In this document: one piece after another, positions 32,270-42,345 of the stretch
Numbering within the stretch: position 1 is the stretch's first letter
How the letters are laid out: every line of letters starts with the position of its first letter
DNA from: Notolepis coatsorum
Taxonomy: Eukaryota > Chordata > Actinopteri > Aulopiformes > Paralepididae
Length of the DNA stretch: 64,000 nt
NCBI GenBank assembly: GCA_963971535.1
Contig: OZ020589.1
Location: 71,935,520-71,999,519 of the forward strand
Direction: 5' to 3'
Notes under the pieces: generated by a model
The model's database searches: none
The model's input: the letters and a program-made list of their open reading frames with translations, nothing else
What the model was told of the DNA's origin: nothing
Position numbers and translations under genes: made by a program

Positions 32270-33118
32270 TAGGGCTGTCAGTTTATCGCGTTAATTCGAT
32301 TAATTAATTACACAGCAAATTATCACGTTATGAAAATTAACTCAAAATTTATTAAAAAAAAATTAATAATAATATATATATATATTTTCTCATTAATTCC
32401 ATAAGAACGTAGAATAAACATTTACAAACTTTTTTTTAAAATGGTCCATAAAATGGTCCAATCATGGTATCTGATTCTAGGGACATCTATGCATCTCAGG
32501 GAATGTATTCCCAGTGTCAGAAATACTGTGTCTGTTACTAGGCTTGAGTAAATTGTAATGAACCAAATGAGAATATCAATTAAATTTTTGTTTATCTTTG
32601 ACTGTGAATAACACCATGCTAAAATTGACCAGACCTGAAAAGTCTAAGCAAATGAATAAAGGGAAGATGATTAAACAGAAGGTTTTGTATACAGTACTGA
32701 ATTATGCCATCCGGACACATGCAATTTGAAATATGATTATAGAATATAAAATATGAGGCCTAAAATGGTTATGCGATTAAAATGCGATTAATTAGATTAA
32801 TTCATTACAAATCCTGTAATTAATTAAATACATTTTAGATAAAAAAAATGTATCTAATTAATTACAGGATTTGTAATTAATTAATCTAATTAATCGCATT
32901 TGAATGTCCCTAGAATCAGATACCAAGAACATGCAAATGAATCATATTAAAAAAGTCTGTAAATGTGTATTCTATTCTATGGAATGAATGAGATACAAAA
33001 AAATTATTATTATTTTTTTTAATGATTTTTTTTTAATAAATGTGGAGTTACTTTTCATAACGCGATAATTTGCTGTGTAATTAATTAATCTAATTAATGC
33101 GATAAACTGACAGCCCTA
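32270..33118. mobile_element. AT-rich palindromic hAT MITE
   Basis: The left end TAGGGCTGTCAGTTTATC and its exact complement at the right are followed by long inverted arms containing ATTAATTACACAGCAAATTA. Similarity of the arms continues about 250 bases, to TGGTATCTGATTCTAGGGAC on the left (about 32466) and its complement at about 32903. An inner palindrome of about 120 bases lies at 32770-32900. The flanks are ATATATAT on both sides (32262-32269, 33119-33126), compatible with an 8-bp duplication but not provable in an AT repeat. Confidence 0.85.
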
Positions 33119-33910
33119 ATATATATATCTACTCTCCCCTCCTTGGGATATGTAAGGGAAGGCAGCAATATCCGTCACGTGGGTAGAGGATTAGGACTGA
33201 TGTAGCACACCTGTACAGCATTAGGCACATGCACACACACACACACACACTAGCTGATGGCGCTGATATAGTACACCTGCACATAATTAGTAGAAACACA
33301 CCCCACGTGCACTCACAAGCATCTCACGCAGTACATTAACCAGGGGAGGTTAGTTGAGCGGAGTTTGGTGTTGGAGTGTAGAGGAGAGGAGATAGTGTGA
33401 TAGGTGTGCCTTGTTGACGACCCCTGGAACGGCTAAAGAACCCCCCCTGTGTACTGACCTTGTTTGGACCGGACGACGACCCTGACCCTGACCCTGGACA
33501 ATCCCTCTTTCTGTAGGCAAGCCTGTATTTGTATATCGACCCCGGAACGGAACCCGACTATTCTACTGCTTTACCCAAACTGGATTTACGACTTATAGAG
33601 GGGAGGCCGAGTCAGTCTAAAGTGAACTTGATTGATCCATGTTGGCAGACTACACAATTCTTTTTGTGTAATATCTAGTTATTATGTTGAGTCAAAATAC
33701 GTTTGTTGGCCAGCCGTCTGTTGGTCATCGGTGTTCGTAATCTTACATTTAAATTAAATGTTTTCTCATGCATATCTTTGGACACCTCTAGCTGATAAAC
33801 CAATCAGGATACAGAAACGGGATTTCGGGACCCCAAAATTGTCAACATGAACAACGGAGAATGCATCTGACTGGAACGCTAGCTGATTATACACAACATG
33901 AGACAGTAAT
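33119..33910. other. Unresolved region, possible LTR or hAT remnant
   Basis: It has a short (AC)n at about 33232-33252, a three-unit GACCCT run near 33478, and a purine-rich block GGTTGGAGTGTAGAGGAGAG-like at 33370-33400. No ORF. It could be a degenerate LTR, but no paired copy or boundaries are visible. Confidence 0.3.
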
Positions 33911-34217
33911 ACTATTGTAATAAAACGTTCAAAACTATGTTCAATTTGTGTATTGTTTTGTTACTATATAAGATTGTATTTCGCACTGTATTAACCATAA
34001 CGACGTCACAGATGAGCTTTAGATGGTTAACGTGATATTAACGCTATCTATCCGACGGTCCGACCTAAATACTATTGTAATAAAACGTTCAAAACTATGT
34101 TCAACTTGTGTTTTGTTTCTTACTATAAGATTGTATTTCGCAAGCCATACCGACGTCAGGTGAGCTTGCTATCCATTAGATGGATAACGTGATATTAACG
34201 TTAGATCTAACCGACCA
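33911..34217. repeat. Tandem duplication, 160-bp unit, two copies
   Basis: Both copies begin ACTATTGTAATAAAACGTTC (33911 and 34071) and share TAAGATTGTATTTCGCA and GATATTAACG words. The second copy is shortened by small deletions. Confidence 0.9.
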
Positions 34218-34258
34218 CAATTTGATTCGAAATGTATTACATACCTCACTTTGTTGGT

Positions 34259-34350
34259 CTCTCTCTGGTCTGCATCCCCTTAACAATTGTGTGTATTGAG
34301 CTGTACTGTATTGTACCCATTCTGCAATCTGTTAACCGTTTTCAATCAAT
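34259..34350 (+). mobile_element. LINE-A 3'-end copy, sense
   Basis: TCTCTCTGGTCTGCATCCCC through TCTGCAATCTGTTAACCG and TTTTCAATCAATG. Confidence 0.85.
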
Positions 34351-35019
34351 GTCAGACGTCTATAAAAAAAAACGATTGAATTGCTCAGAATTTGAAATTA
34401 TGTCCCCAATAGGACATAATAATATTAATATTATTCCCCAGTATGACACAATAAACACAGAATGAATGCTACCAAAGAGAATGCTATATGCAATTTGTGT
34501 ATAAAGTGTGTATTAATCCTGTAACATGAGTCAAGGTCAGATCTAGCCTGGCATAGAGAACAGAATGTTGATTTTTTGATGTTCAAGTTTCTTTATTAGT
34601 TGTCATACAGAAGTACAGAATACTTTTATATAAAATGCTTCTTTCTGTTTTGCTCCAGAGATTGTGCTAGATAAAAATAGAAGTCAAGTACGTAGACAAG
34701 TGTTCAATATATACATACAATGTACAATGCAGAGTAGAAAAGTAACTGAGTTACAATACAATATACTATACAGTACAATGCAGAAATGGGATGAGGTACA
34801 ATTTACAGTAAGGTGTAATGAGGTATGGGTTGTAGTGCATATTCTTTGCCAATAAATATAAAGTGTGTTTAGGTGTTCTAAAGTGGGTGCTGCAGTGAGT
34901 TGTTTGTTTAAAGTGAGTGTGTGCGTGTGGATGTGTGTTCTGTGAGTGCATTTGATGGTTGTTACATAGTGTTATTGTCATTTGTATGTGTGTAATGTGT
35001 AACTAGTACAGTGAGAAGG
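34351..35019. other. Mostly unrecognised; possible antisense retroelement 3' end
   Basis: TTCAAGTTTCTTTATTAGTTG at about 34583 looks like an inverted 3' end with AATAAAG signal. The region after it is TG-rich and repetitive (GTACAATGCAGA words). No coding signal. Confidence 0.35.
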
Positions 35020-35665
35020 CATTTGGCGATTTCTTTAAACAACGTCTCCTAACAGATGAGGTGGACTTCCATGCTCCTGTAAAAAAGATGAAACTCAAAA
35101 CCTTCAAGGACACAACAACATCAAGTGTTACCAAGGTGAGAGGCAAGGAGATGGCCCTGAAAGCAGACCGAGACCTCTTCGCCAGGCTTATAGTGGTGGG
35201 AACAGTCAGGAAGATTGACATCAGGGAAATGTTAGTCTACAGTCTGGGACCCTTCCCTGCAGCCATAGCGAACATGGATGGCTCTATGGTGAAAACTGAT
35301 AAAGCCAAGTTAATGCACTTTCTCGAGGGATCAGTAAATCCACCCGCCACAGTTGAAGTCCCTGATGGCACAGGGGTGGAGGTGTTACCACTACAAACAC
35401 TGTTCTCAATACAGGAGGAAGCAGACACCCGACTATTGCTTCACTGTGCTCATGCCTCTCAATACAGTTCCCATGTGGTGATCAGCAGTCCAGAGATTTC
35501 TTCGAGATTGACTGGATGTCATTTCCTCCAGCCCCAGTCGCAATCCTGGAACTTGTATACTGCTCCTGCAAAAAAAACACAATGCATGAAGGGGCGATGC
35601 ACATGCAAATCAAACAACCTACCATGTACAGACATGTGTCTGTGTTTGGACTGTCAGAACACTGT
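35020..35665 (+). pseudogene. Fragment of a multicopy protein with Cys-rich CXC-like tail, function unknown
   Basis: Reads KAFGDFFKQRLLTDEVDFHAP, then a mid region with IVVGTVRKIDIREMLVYSLG and PFPAAIANMDGSMVKTDKAK. It jumps to IQEEADTRLLLHCAHASQYS and VVISSPE, and after a frameshift gives DWMSFPPAPVAILELVYCSC. The end, RCTCKSNNLPCTDMCLCLDC, is a dense cysteine cluster. I recall this block order (SLGPFP...KT, EADTR, PPAP, then CxC repeats) from uncharacterised multicopy fish and invertebrate proteins, often near mobile DNA. The region expected between LEGSV and EEADTR is shortened, and there are frameshifts near 35500 and 35580. No catalytic role can be stated. It is probably a decayed copy. 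Confidence 0.5.
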
Positions 35666-36023
35666 ATCTTCTTTTTTTCATATATTTTATTTCTTTTTTG
35701 GAAGGCACAGGTACAGGCATACAATGCACATTGTTGGTTCCAGCTATCTATAGTTTGATAGTTTGCACCATTTAATCTAGCTGTAGAAAGCTCCATTGTT
35801 ACAACATCAGCTAATAACTGTTTCCAGTGATTAAAGGGCAGAGAATGTGGAGCTTGCCATCAAAGTGCCAATTTTTTTTCTCAGCAGTACTTCCTGCCAA
35901 GCTAAAGAATCATCATCATTAAGGAGCAGTAATTTGGGACAACAGGGAATATGTTTTTGTAATACATGTTACTGTTAAAATAAATAACATGTTATTTTCA
36001 CACTTGTTATTGTGTTATAAATG
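35666..36023. other. No recognised feature
   Basis: About 360 bases of AT-rich DNA, no ORF or repeat. Confidence 0.5.
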
Positions 36024-36162
36024 TTGATTGATTGAAAACGTTATTAACAGATTGCAGAATGGGTACAGTACAGTACAGCTCAATACACACAATTGTTAAG
36101 GGGATGCAGACCAGAGAAAGACGTTTGTCTTGTTTACATCAGGGCCCCCCATTTGTAATTCA
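36024..36162 (-). mobile_element. LINE-A 3'-end copy, antisense
   Basis: TTGATTGATTGAAAACGTTA, AACAGATTGCAGAATGGGTA, through CCCCCCATTTGTAATTCATA. Ends at the same 3' UTR point as 18935 and 30670. Confidence 0.85.
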
Positions 36163-37276
36163 TAGTGACAACAGCATCTAAAACAATATATTTATATGTA
36201 TATTTATATATTGGAAGAGTATATTTATGAGACAGTATATTTTGTACATTATGTAACGGTTGTGACGTCAAATTTATAACGTCACAGGCAACAACTAAGA
36301 CCGCTATTACCATAGTGTAACACACAGCAAGAATGTGAAACAAGTTACTATTATTAGTATTGGGTTAGAGTTGTTTGATTTACACTATCGTAATGTTAGA
36401 TTGCTATCTGAGAAAGTTAAAATGCTAACGTTAGTAACGTTAGTCTTTGTGAGCTGACTACAACATTTTCCAATGTGTAATCGGACGTCAAAACGGACTG
36501 CATATAAACGGCTGATGACTCATAACTACCTATCACGTTTGAATAATGCTGTAAAGTTAAGTAAAAATGCATTTCAATAGTAATAGTAATGAATTGAGAG
36601 CTTACCGAATGCAGAGCTATCCAGTGTTGTGAACAGACGAGACGAGTAGCAATATTTACTTCCTGGTTCCAGGGCTTGAAGATTCTAATTGGGAGAAATC
36701 AAGTCACCTGACGTTGTAACGCGTTTTGATTGGTTCCGCAGCAACGCCCCTTTTCACAAACATAGGTCGTTTTTATCTTATCAACACATTAATTTCATAA
36801 AGATATGACCCAACAAACGTTGCCAACAAACGGAAATGTGTTATTATAGTATATTATGTAGTTCATATTACAATAACATATAGTCTGTTTAACCAGATCA
36901 ATCATTTCATTAACGGAAGCCTCTAGAGACCTTCGGCCCACCGTCTATTAATCAATAAATACACGTATTGATTGATATTGCTCTTGTGTGGACCTTCACT
37001 TTTGTTTGTATTTGAACCGTGGCGAACCTGCATCCTATCAGGTCACAATATATATAGATGAGTGCACACTTTTCCTCGTAGAATAATCCTGGTCCTCATG
37101 GCCTGACGCCATTTGAGTCAGATGATCTTCTTCTAATTGACTGTTCATATGTATATCGCTGCATAGAGGTCCACTAAGGAAAATGTTGTGTTCCAACCAA
37201 CACTGGATCTCAAATGAGGAAGAAGCAGTGTTTTCTTCTGTGTAGAACAACAGGGGGGGGGGGGTTCTGAATTGGC
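36163..37276. other. Unresolved region, possible solo LTR
   Basis: About 1.1 kb without coding signal. AATCAATAAATACACG at about 36950 followed 60 bases later by GTGGCGAACCTGCATCC resembles a polyadenylation signal plus LTR end. Paired TGACGTCA-like words lie near 36260-36280. No partner LTR or TSD found. A G run sits at 37253-37264. Confidence 0.3.
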
Positions 37277-37284
37277 CTCTAATG

Positions 37285-38638
37285 CAGGGCTCTACAGTGC
37301 GACCATATTGCTCGCATATGCCCCTAAAAATATGTGCGTGCGAACATGCAAAATCAAGTACTCGCACGGCGTGCGAGTGGGGCCAGCGAGTGCAGAGTAC
37401 AGCCTCTCATTCGTCCTTTTTTTTCTCCGCTGCGAGAATCGTTAAAAAACTACAAGTCCCACAGTTCACAGCCGCATACACGTTCCAATCACAGTAGTTT
37501 CCTGTGGTCACGCGACTGGAAACCGAAAGTAATGATCAGCGGCTGCGTCACTGTCTGAGTCAAACAATAATACAGCCATGTCGAAGCCCATTCATTTTTA
37601 TTTTGCGCGAAAGATACCGGAGAATGAGAAGTCAGGCGAGGCAGCTCATGTTACAGAGGTGATGGTTAACGTTAACCAAGATACTGACGCTAGCCAGCAT
37701 GCTAGCAAAGTTGGCCAAGCTAGCGAGGCTACACCCACTGTAGCACCCAATGTAGCCACTGTAGCTAGCGAAGCTACACCCACTGGAGCCGGAGGGAAGA
37801 CATACAAATTTAACGTGAATTGGCTAAACATTTCCCCATGGCTAGAGTTCGAAAACAATGTCATGTTTTGTAAATATTGCAAAGTAGGATCGATGCATTG
37901 CAATGCATTGTTACACCCCTACAACTGGTCCACTGTGTATGTGTGTACAGCTAACTTGGCTAGCGTTATCAACCGCAGAGGTGGGCAATGGGTCCAGCTG
38001 TAGCGCCGGACGGCCAGAGTGCAAGCGGTGTGGCAATAGGGTCCAGCTGCAGCGCCGGACGGCCAGAGTGCAACGGTGTGACGTCGTAATTGGCAGAATC
38101 GACTGTCAATCAATGGTCTACCTGACACGCAAACTACTGTACTGGAGGTGTACAGTATTTCAATAGGCAACCCTGAAAGGATTATTTTTCTAAAAGAGCA
38201 ACACTAGCTCCCCCCTCTACTGATGGCCCTGGTTGTAAAGCCAGTGTCTCCTTTTTGTTCAATATCACTGCCTTTCTTATTAGGCCCCTAGTTGTTGGCT
38301 ACAACTTTGCCATAGTAGGCATTAATCACTTAATTAATAGTTCAAATGTCTGTCCCATTCCCGTTTGCACACGCAGATGATACACACACACGCACACAGT
38401 GGGCCAGTGACTTTGGTGGTATGTGCTATTGCACAGATGTGTCCCGTTCCCGTTTGCACATGCACGCACAGTACAAATATACATTTATTTTTGAAAAAAA
38501 AATAAACTCTGTTACTTGACATATTTTCACTGTGCTCCTAAATATTTGTGGGTGCTCCTAAATTTCTTTGTGTGCTCCTAAATTTTTTCATTTAGGAGCA
38601 CCTGTGCCCCTAGTGAAAAAGGTTAGCGTAGAGCCCTG
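37285..38638 (+). mobile_element. Non-autonomous hAT with perfect 8-bp TSD and zinc-finger remnant
   Basis: Termini CAGGGCTCTAC and its complement. The duplication CTCTAATG is exact at 37277-37284 and 38639-38646. It keeps the N-terminal part of a transposase-like ORF at 37578-37920 and the module shared with two other elements (38020-38125). Right-hand subterminal repeats: GTGCTCCTAAAT words at about 38530-38590. Confidence 0.93.
37578..38003 (+). pseudogene. hAT transposase N-terminal fragment with zinc-finger-like motif
   Basis: Starts MSKPIHFYFARKIP, like the opening of hAT and ZMYM/KIAA1586-type transposase proteins. Then comes a low-complexity Ala/Thr/Val stretch from the repeated GCTAGC-rich DNA (residues 40-75). 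At about residues 85-105, NWLNISPWLEFENNVMFCKY holds the WL...MFCxxC core of the N-terminal zinc finger. After GSMHCNALLH the frame leaves any recognisable homology and stops at 38003. The catalytic RNase H-like fold and the dimerisation domain are absent, so this is a stub kept in a non-autonomous copy. Confidence 0.65.
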
Positions 38639-38764
38639 CTCTAATGCCATGATAGATAATGTTGTGTCATTGTGTCCTGTGCTCCTCTGTAGAGAACCAG
38701 TTGAACTGAGAGAAAACGTAGACCCCAAAGTGTTGACGGTTGTATTTGTTTTTCCCCAACCGGG

Positions 38765-40072
38765 TTGCCGTCATCAGGGGCACCTGCTCTGTCAAAGCTT
38801 TTAAATCCCTGCTTAAGACCCATCTTTTCTCTCTCTCCTTCAACCTACCCTGATCTCACCTGGTCGGGGACTGACCCTTAGATTAATCTGTCTAGTTTAG
38901 TTACAGATTAAGCCCTTCAGATTCAGTTCCCTTCTGCCACTTCTCTGTCACTTTAGAACTAGCACTCAGGTGTAAATTTTCGGGGGCTGGTGGCTGGGTC
39001 TAAACGTAAACAAATGGAGGGTACTTAACTTAAGTGCTTCCCCAGGGAGGCGGTCGGGGGCTACTGCCCTCAGACCCCCAAGATAATTTGTATATGGGCA
39101 GTCTGACTTGGGGTACTGACCATGTATTAGTGTTGCAATGCATGATAAATAAACAGTGAAAAAAGCTAAGAAATCGGATGGGGCTGGGACATTTGGGACG
39201 AATACAAATTTAAGATGAAAATCTCCCCAGCCTGTGGGAGGCAGTGGAGGTATGAAATCTGGCCCGGTCCAGAACAATAGGAGTCACAAAATCAGTTTGG
39301 AGTGGAGTGGTGGAGTAGTGGTAGAGGAGCAGTAGAGGCTTGATTTTTCAGGGCTGTATCTGTAGGATGTCTATTTGCTCCCATGTCTGCTTTTCTGCAG
39401 ACATGGGAGAACCTTTTTAACCTCTGTCTCAACCGGTCCCATGGAATAGCTGCATACCGCCTTCTGTCTGGCCTGCAGTGCTGAACCTTACCTGCTCTGC
39501 CCTGACCAATTCTGAGTGGTTTCTCCTGCCCCCTGGGGCATACAGCCCTGAGCTATTGTCTTGTATCTCATCCTGTATACATACGCTTGCAGTAGTTCTA
39601 TCTATTACTCAAATTTCACAATTTTCTTATATACTTTGATTCTACTGTCACCATGTATGCATATGCTCACTACATGTATTTATTGCTCCATCTCCGCCCA
39701 CTACAAACATGGGAACACTCTAACCCCTGACCCCCCCCCCCCATCTCTCTGACTGGTTGTTTCGTAATCTAAGAAGGGAGATCCCCCCTTGAACGGCCCT
39801 TCTAAGGTTTCTCTCCTCCACATTGCCTGTGGTGCATTTTTTCCTATTGCTAGGTTTTAGTGAGTTTTTCCTTACCTTCACGTGGGGTATGTCTGGGAGT
39901 GTTGCATTTATTTAAAAAAAAAATTGACTTTATGGTGTTTTTGTTTTGTTCTTGATTTATTGTGATGTTTCTTCTTGACTTGTTTAATTAAAGAAGACGT
40001 GTCCAGCCCATGGGGACATTAACGTGTGTTGTCGGGCCTTACAAATACATTTGATTTGATTTGGTTTGATTT
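38765..40072 (+). mobile_element. L2-type LINE 3' end with (GATTT)n tail
   Basis: It begins with decayed coding sequence (GCCGTCATCAGGGGCACCTG) similar to 3410-3440. The long 3' UTR has CTAAGGTTTCTCTCCTCCAC, GAGTTTTTCCTTACC and a closing TTTGATTTGATTTG tail at about 40050-40072. The block 38950-39290 does not resemble the other copies and may be a separate small insertion, without clear ends. No intact ORF. Confidence 0.65.
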
Positions 40073-40495
40073 GATTGATTGCACATTTTATTAACAGATT
40101 GCAGAATGGGTACAATACAGTACGGCTCAATACACACAATTGTTAAGGGGATGCAGACCAGAGAAATACTTTCGTCTTGTTTACATCAGGGTCCCCCATT
40201 TTCAATTTATAACATTTATGACATACAGATATACAGTACTGTTACATCCAGACATTTATGACATACAAGATATACAGTACTGTTTAAGAGACAGAGTTTC
40301 GTAGAGCGGGAGAGCGGTTTTGAAGGTGGGTAGGGATTCACATTATTTTACGGCTGTGGGTAGGGCGTTCCACATTGTTGTGGTATAATTGCGAAACGTG
40401 TTTAGTCCCTTGTTTGAGCCGAATCTGGGTTGAACATGATTTGTGGAACTCCCGCTGGTGTTGTGGTCGTGGTATTCACTGACCTTTGGGAAGGA
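40073..40495 (-). mobile_element. LINE-A 3' end with part of the ORF, antisense
   Basis: A GATTGATTG tail, the common terminal 140 bases, the ACATTTATGACATACA 3' UTR repeats, then coding words (GGGCGTTCCACATTGTTGTG corresponds to MWNALP). It shows that the short 3' stubs and the ORF at 2630-3358 belong to one family. 5'-truncated near 40495. Confidence 0.88.
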
Positions 40496-40717
40496 GGATC
40501 TGTAGTGTTTCAAGAGAGAGCTTCATGACGAGGACTGTAGTGTTTCAAAAGCTTCATGTCATCATTAGTGGTGGTATGTAAGTATCAACCGGTGCTACTA
40601 ACGGCCTCTCCTTGGTAAGTGCCGGTTCTTTAGCCCCTGTGGTTGTGGTCAGAAACAGACAAGTCAGCATGTTTTCCAGAACATTCTGTGGTATTGGTCT
40701 GTGGAAGTGGTCTGTCT

Positions 40718-40828
<111 letters not shown>

Positions 40829-42029
40829 CCATCTGTCTGTCCATCTGAAGGCCTCCTGAAGCGAAACTACAGAGATTACAGTTGTGGATTGATGTGTACA
40901 ATACCTCACATATAATCCATCTCATGAAGGGTTCACCAGAACCATTTCGGTCGGTTCTAAAACGAGAGATTAGCTTCCATCTGCAGTCCCTGGGAGTGAT
41001 TCCCTCTGTGGGTTCCAGGGAGAAGGCCAGACGTCAGGAGTGTAGTCCGGTGCCGTGACTCGGGCAGGCTGGCAGAAGGACGGTGGCTGTGCATGCCCAA
41101 GTGGCTGCCCGCGGGCGGAGAACCTCGCCGCTGTATTTGTGTCTACGTGCGTCATTCAGCGCCCTGCATTATTTACACTGCACCTCAAATGAGAGCTTTC
41201 GAAGGCTAAATAAAGGCTACTGAGTTGCGTAACTTGCAAAGGAAAGAAGGGTATTTTTTCATATGGATCTGAAAATATCATGAGGGTGTCATGGACTTTA
41301 CAGATTCACTGGTTTGTGGGAGATTGGAATAATTCACTAGAATGGTTTTTCTTTTTCCCCCATACAGATTGCATACTACTGTAAGTGCCAATGGGGCTTT
41401 GAGCAACAAGAGTGGCCACAGGATGCTGTCTTTAAGGGTTAATTCCGTGAATGAGACAAATGAAGGGTTGCGGTCACAAGGGGACAACCAACAAAAACCC
41501 TTCTACTGGATCACACAAACAGCATTTAGTCTGTTTAGCTAAACAAAAGCTCAAGAAGCAGGAGCCAAGGGAGAACAGACATTGTTTGTTTTCCTCAATG
41601 TCGCGAGGCGATGCAGTGTAGACTTCATTTTGACTTAGGGCTCATTCACTTCTAATCAGACAGTGCAGCACCTCACCGCAGGGTGGTGCATTGGTGTGGA
41701 TGGGCCATTTGTGTGACATCATACCGTGAGCTATTTACCCCCCCCCCCCCCCCATCGCTCATGGGGGAAACATGCATTCCCCCCCCCCCCCCCCCCCACT
41801 TAGATGTGAATGAGCTGTAACAGGGTAGTCCTGCCTGAAGCACAGTAGGTCCAAGGGCCTATTCTCATTAGATCAGACAAGGCTGCAAGGTGGTGCCTTG
41901 GTATGCGTGTGTCACTCCATGTGTTTTGGTCATTTATGGTGATTGTAGCAGAGTGAACGGGGACCTATGTCAAAATCCAGGTGGGTTACATACCCAGAGC
42001 TTCATATGAGTTTCATGCCAAAATCAGGT
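40829..42029. other. No recognised gene; two poly(C) runs
   Basis: About 1.2 kb. C runs of 20 or more at about 41731-41753 and 41778-41798. Sequences near 41650-41700 and 41855-41920 share CAGACA, GGTGGTGC and TTGGT words, suggesting an old local duplication. A 66-codon frame at 41342-41542 has no motif. Confidence 0.45.
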
Positions 42030-42109
42030 AACAATTGTATGTATTGAGCTGTACTGTACTGTACCCATTCTGCAATCTGTTAATAAACTTTTCAATCAAT
42101 CAATCAATC
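42030..42109 (+). mobile_element. LINE-A 3'-end copy, sense, at the left LTR edge of copia
   Basis: AACAATTGTATGTATTGAGC, TGCAATCTGTTAATAAAC, then a TCAATCAATCAATCA tail that runs straight into copia LTR sequence (AGCAGTAACACATGAG). Its insertion or an associated deletion removed about 100 bases of that LTR. Confidence 0.85.
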
Positions 42110-42338
42110 AGCAGTAACACATGAGTCCTTCTCGTGAGAGGTAGGTGGGGGAAGAGAAAGAATGGGAGGAGACATCTCTATTTATACTCGCCACCTGGTG
42201 GTGTCCATGAGTGGCTCCGCCTAGAGCGCCCTCTAGTGGAAACAGTTATATATGCAGTTAGACAGTTACTAGTGGAAACAGTTATATATGCAGTTAGACA
42301 GTTACTAACAATCCTACCTAGAACCTCTGACTTCAACA
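42110..42338 (-). repeat. Copia 3' LTR, truncated
   Basis: Matches 49050-49277 almost exactly, including the twice-repeated GGAAACAGTTATATATGCAG unit. It lacks the first 95-100 bases of the full LTR, where LINE-A sequence stands. There is a 5-base CATGA insertion-type difference near 42208. Confidence 0.9.
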
Positions 42339-42345
42339 CTCCCAC

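Noticed and set aside
33477..33495. GACCCT repeats as interstitial telomere sequence
   Set aside because: The unit is CCCTGA with only three copies, not the vertebrate TTAGGG/CCCTAA repeat.
37903..38166. Second ORF in the hAT at 37285
   Set aside because: Its Cys/Arg-rich look comes from a duplicated CCAGCTG...CGCCGGACGGCC segment, not a conserved zinc finger.
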